The notes under the pieces: generated by a model
What the model was told of the DNA's origin: nothing
What the model saw: the letters and a program-made list of their open reading frames with translations, nothing else
The model's database searches: none
Shown here: positions 63,726 through 64,000 of the stretch, piece after piece
How positions within the stretch are numbered: the first letter of the stretch is position 1
Layout of the letters: each line of letters opens with the position of its first letter
Assembly (NCBI GenBank): GCA_963971575.1
Contig: OZ020616.1
Span: forward strand, 12,741,575-12,805,574
DNA from: Liopterus haemorrhoidalis
Taxonomy: Eukaryota > Arthropoda > Insecta > Coleoptera > Dytiscidae
Direction of reading: 5' to 3'
DNA length: 64,000 nucleotides
Made by a program: the position numbers and the translations under genes

Positions 63726-64000
63726 AAAGGATTCATCAAGAAGTAAGGGATGAAAGGATAGTACCTCGACTTTTTAAATATGTTTGCTTAAAATAAACCT
63801 CAAACTCTGACGTCAAATAGTGAACAGTTATAGTGCCAACATAATATTTAAAAAAAAATAATAATAATAAATTCCATGGCTGTCTAAATAACATATTATC
63901 GATCATATTGTATTATGGGGCTCGTCCGCGTATCTTTTTTTTTATCAGATTTTGTATACCAATACCAGTTCTTTTTTTAGTTGATCTCCATCTTTTTTGA
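63726..64000. other. Non-coding to window end
   Basis: Probably the 3' untranslated part of the LINE fragment, then AT-rich DNA. Nothing else is recognised. Confidence 0.35.

Overview
This window looks like repeat-rich, gene-poor chromatin from an arthropod, most likely an insect. The evidence is the very AT-rich background, many degraded mariner, Tc1 and hAT transposons, several non-LTR (LINE) families, a tRNA-derived SINE, and elements built like Drosophila DINE-1. I could not find one host gene that I would defend. Every coding region I recognise comes from a mobile element, and only two read open over a long stretch: a LINE reverse transcriptase at 57912-59762 and the C-terminal half of a hAT transposase at 21047-21880. 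I cannot name the species.

Layout. 1-8 kb: a TIR element carrying a THAP zinc-finger exon (683-1808), an (ATTT)n tract, small hAT-type MITEs and a 1.9-kb foldback element. 8-20 kb: DINE-1-like elements with (GTCT)n, a hAT (9867-10941), a Tc1 remnant, a hAT MITE full of TATCGATA motifs (14347-15438), and a LINE (16188-20105) split by a mariner and a hAT that each contain further insertions. 20.7-26 kb: mariner G1 holding a hAT (20891-22422, perfect 8-bp duplication) and a second mariner (22437-23715), followed by an inverted sister of that second mariner (24822-26010). 27-30 kb: a 1.5-kb foldback element in the (TA)n end of an RTE-like LINE. 31-36 kb: a hAT remnant, a deleted mariner holding a TTAA-flanked MITE, and a broken conserved transposon-type gene. 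36.8-42 kb: long inverted repeats, an eleven-copy 121-bp minisatellite, a TTAA element and smaller tandem repeats. 43-48.7 kb: another mariner, a foldback, and two DINE-1-like elements head to head. 49.3-56 kb: an element with GAGTACTAGTACTC arrays, then a mariner holding a gag-only LTR element with 90-bp LTRs, each LTR being broken by a later insertion. 57.7-64 kb: the open LINE ORF, a hAT MITE, a second copy of the conserved broken gene and a LINE C-terminal fragment.

The elements do not work together as a pathway; the useful reading is chronological. Target-site duplications and interrupted reading frames let insertions be ordered in at least three nests (16-20 kb, 20.7-24.8 kb, 50.8-56 kb). 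Three observations look most likely to be new. First, six DINE-1-like copies have conserved flanks, but the core at one fixed position is a different tRNA-like sequence from copy to copy. Second, a gag-only retrotransposon has 90-bp LTRs, a design named TR-GAG in plants. Third, a hAT MITE carries seven exact TATCGATA sites, the motif bound by the hAT-related factor DREF.

All family calls come from reading the sequence and from memory of the families; no database search was run.
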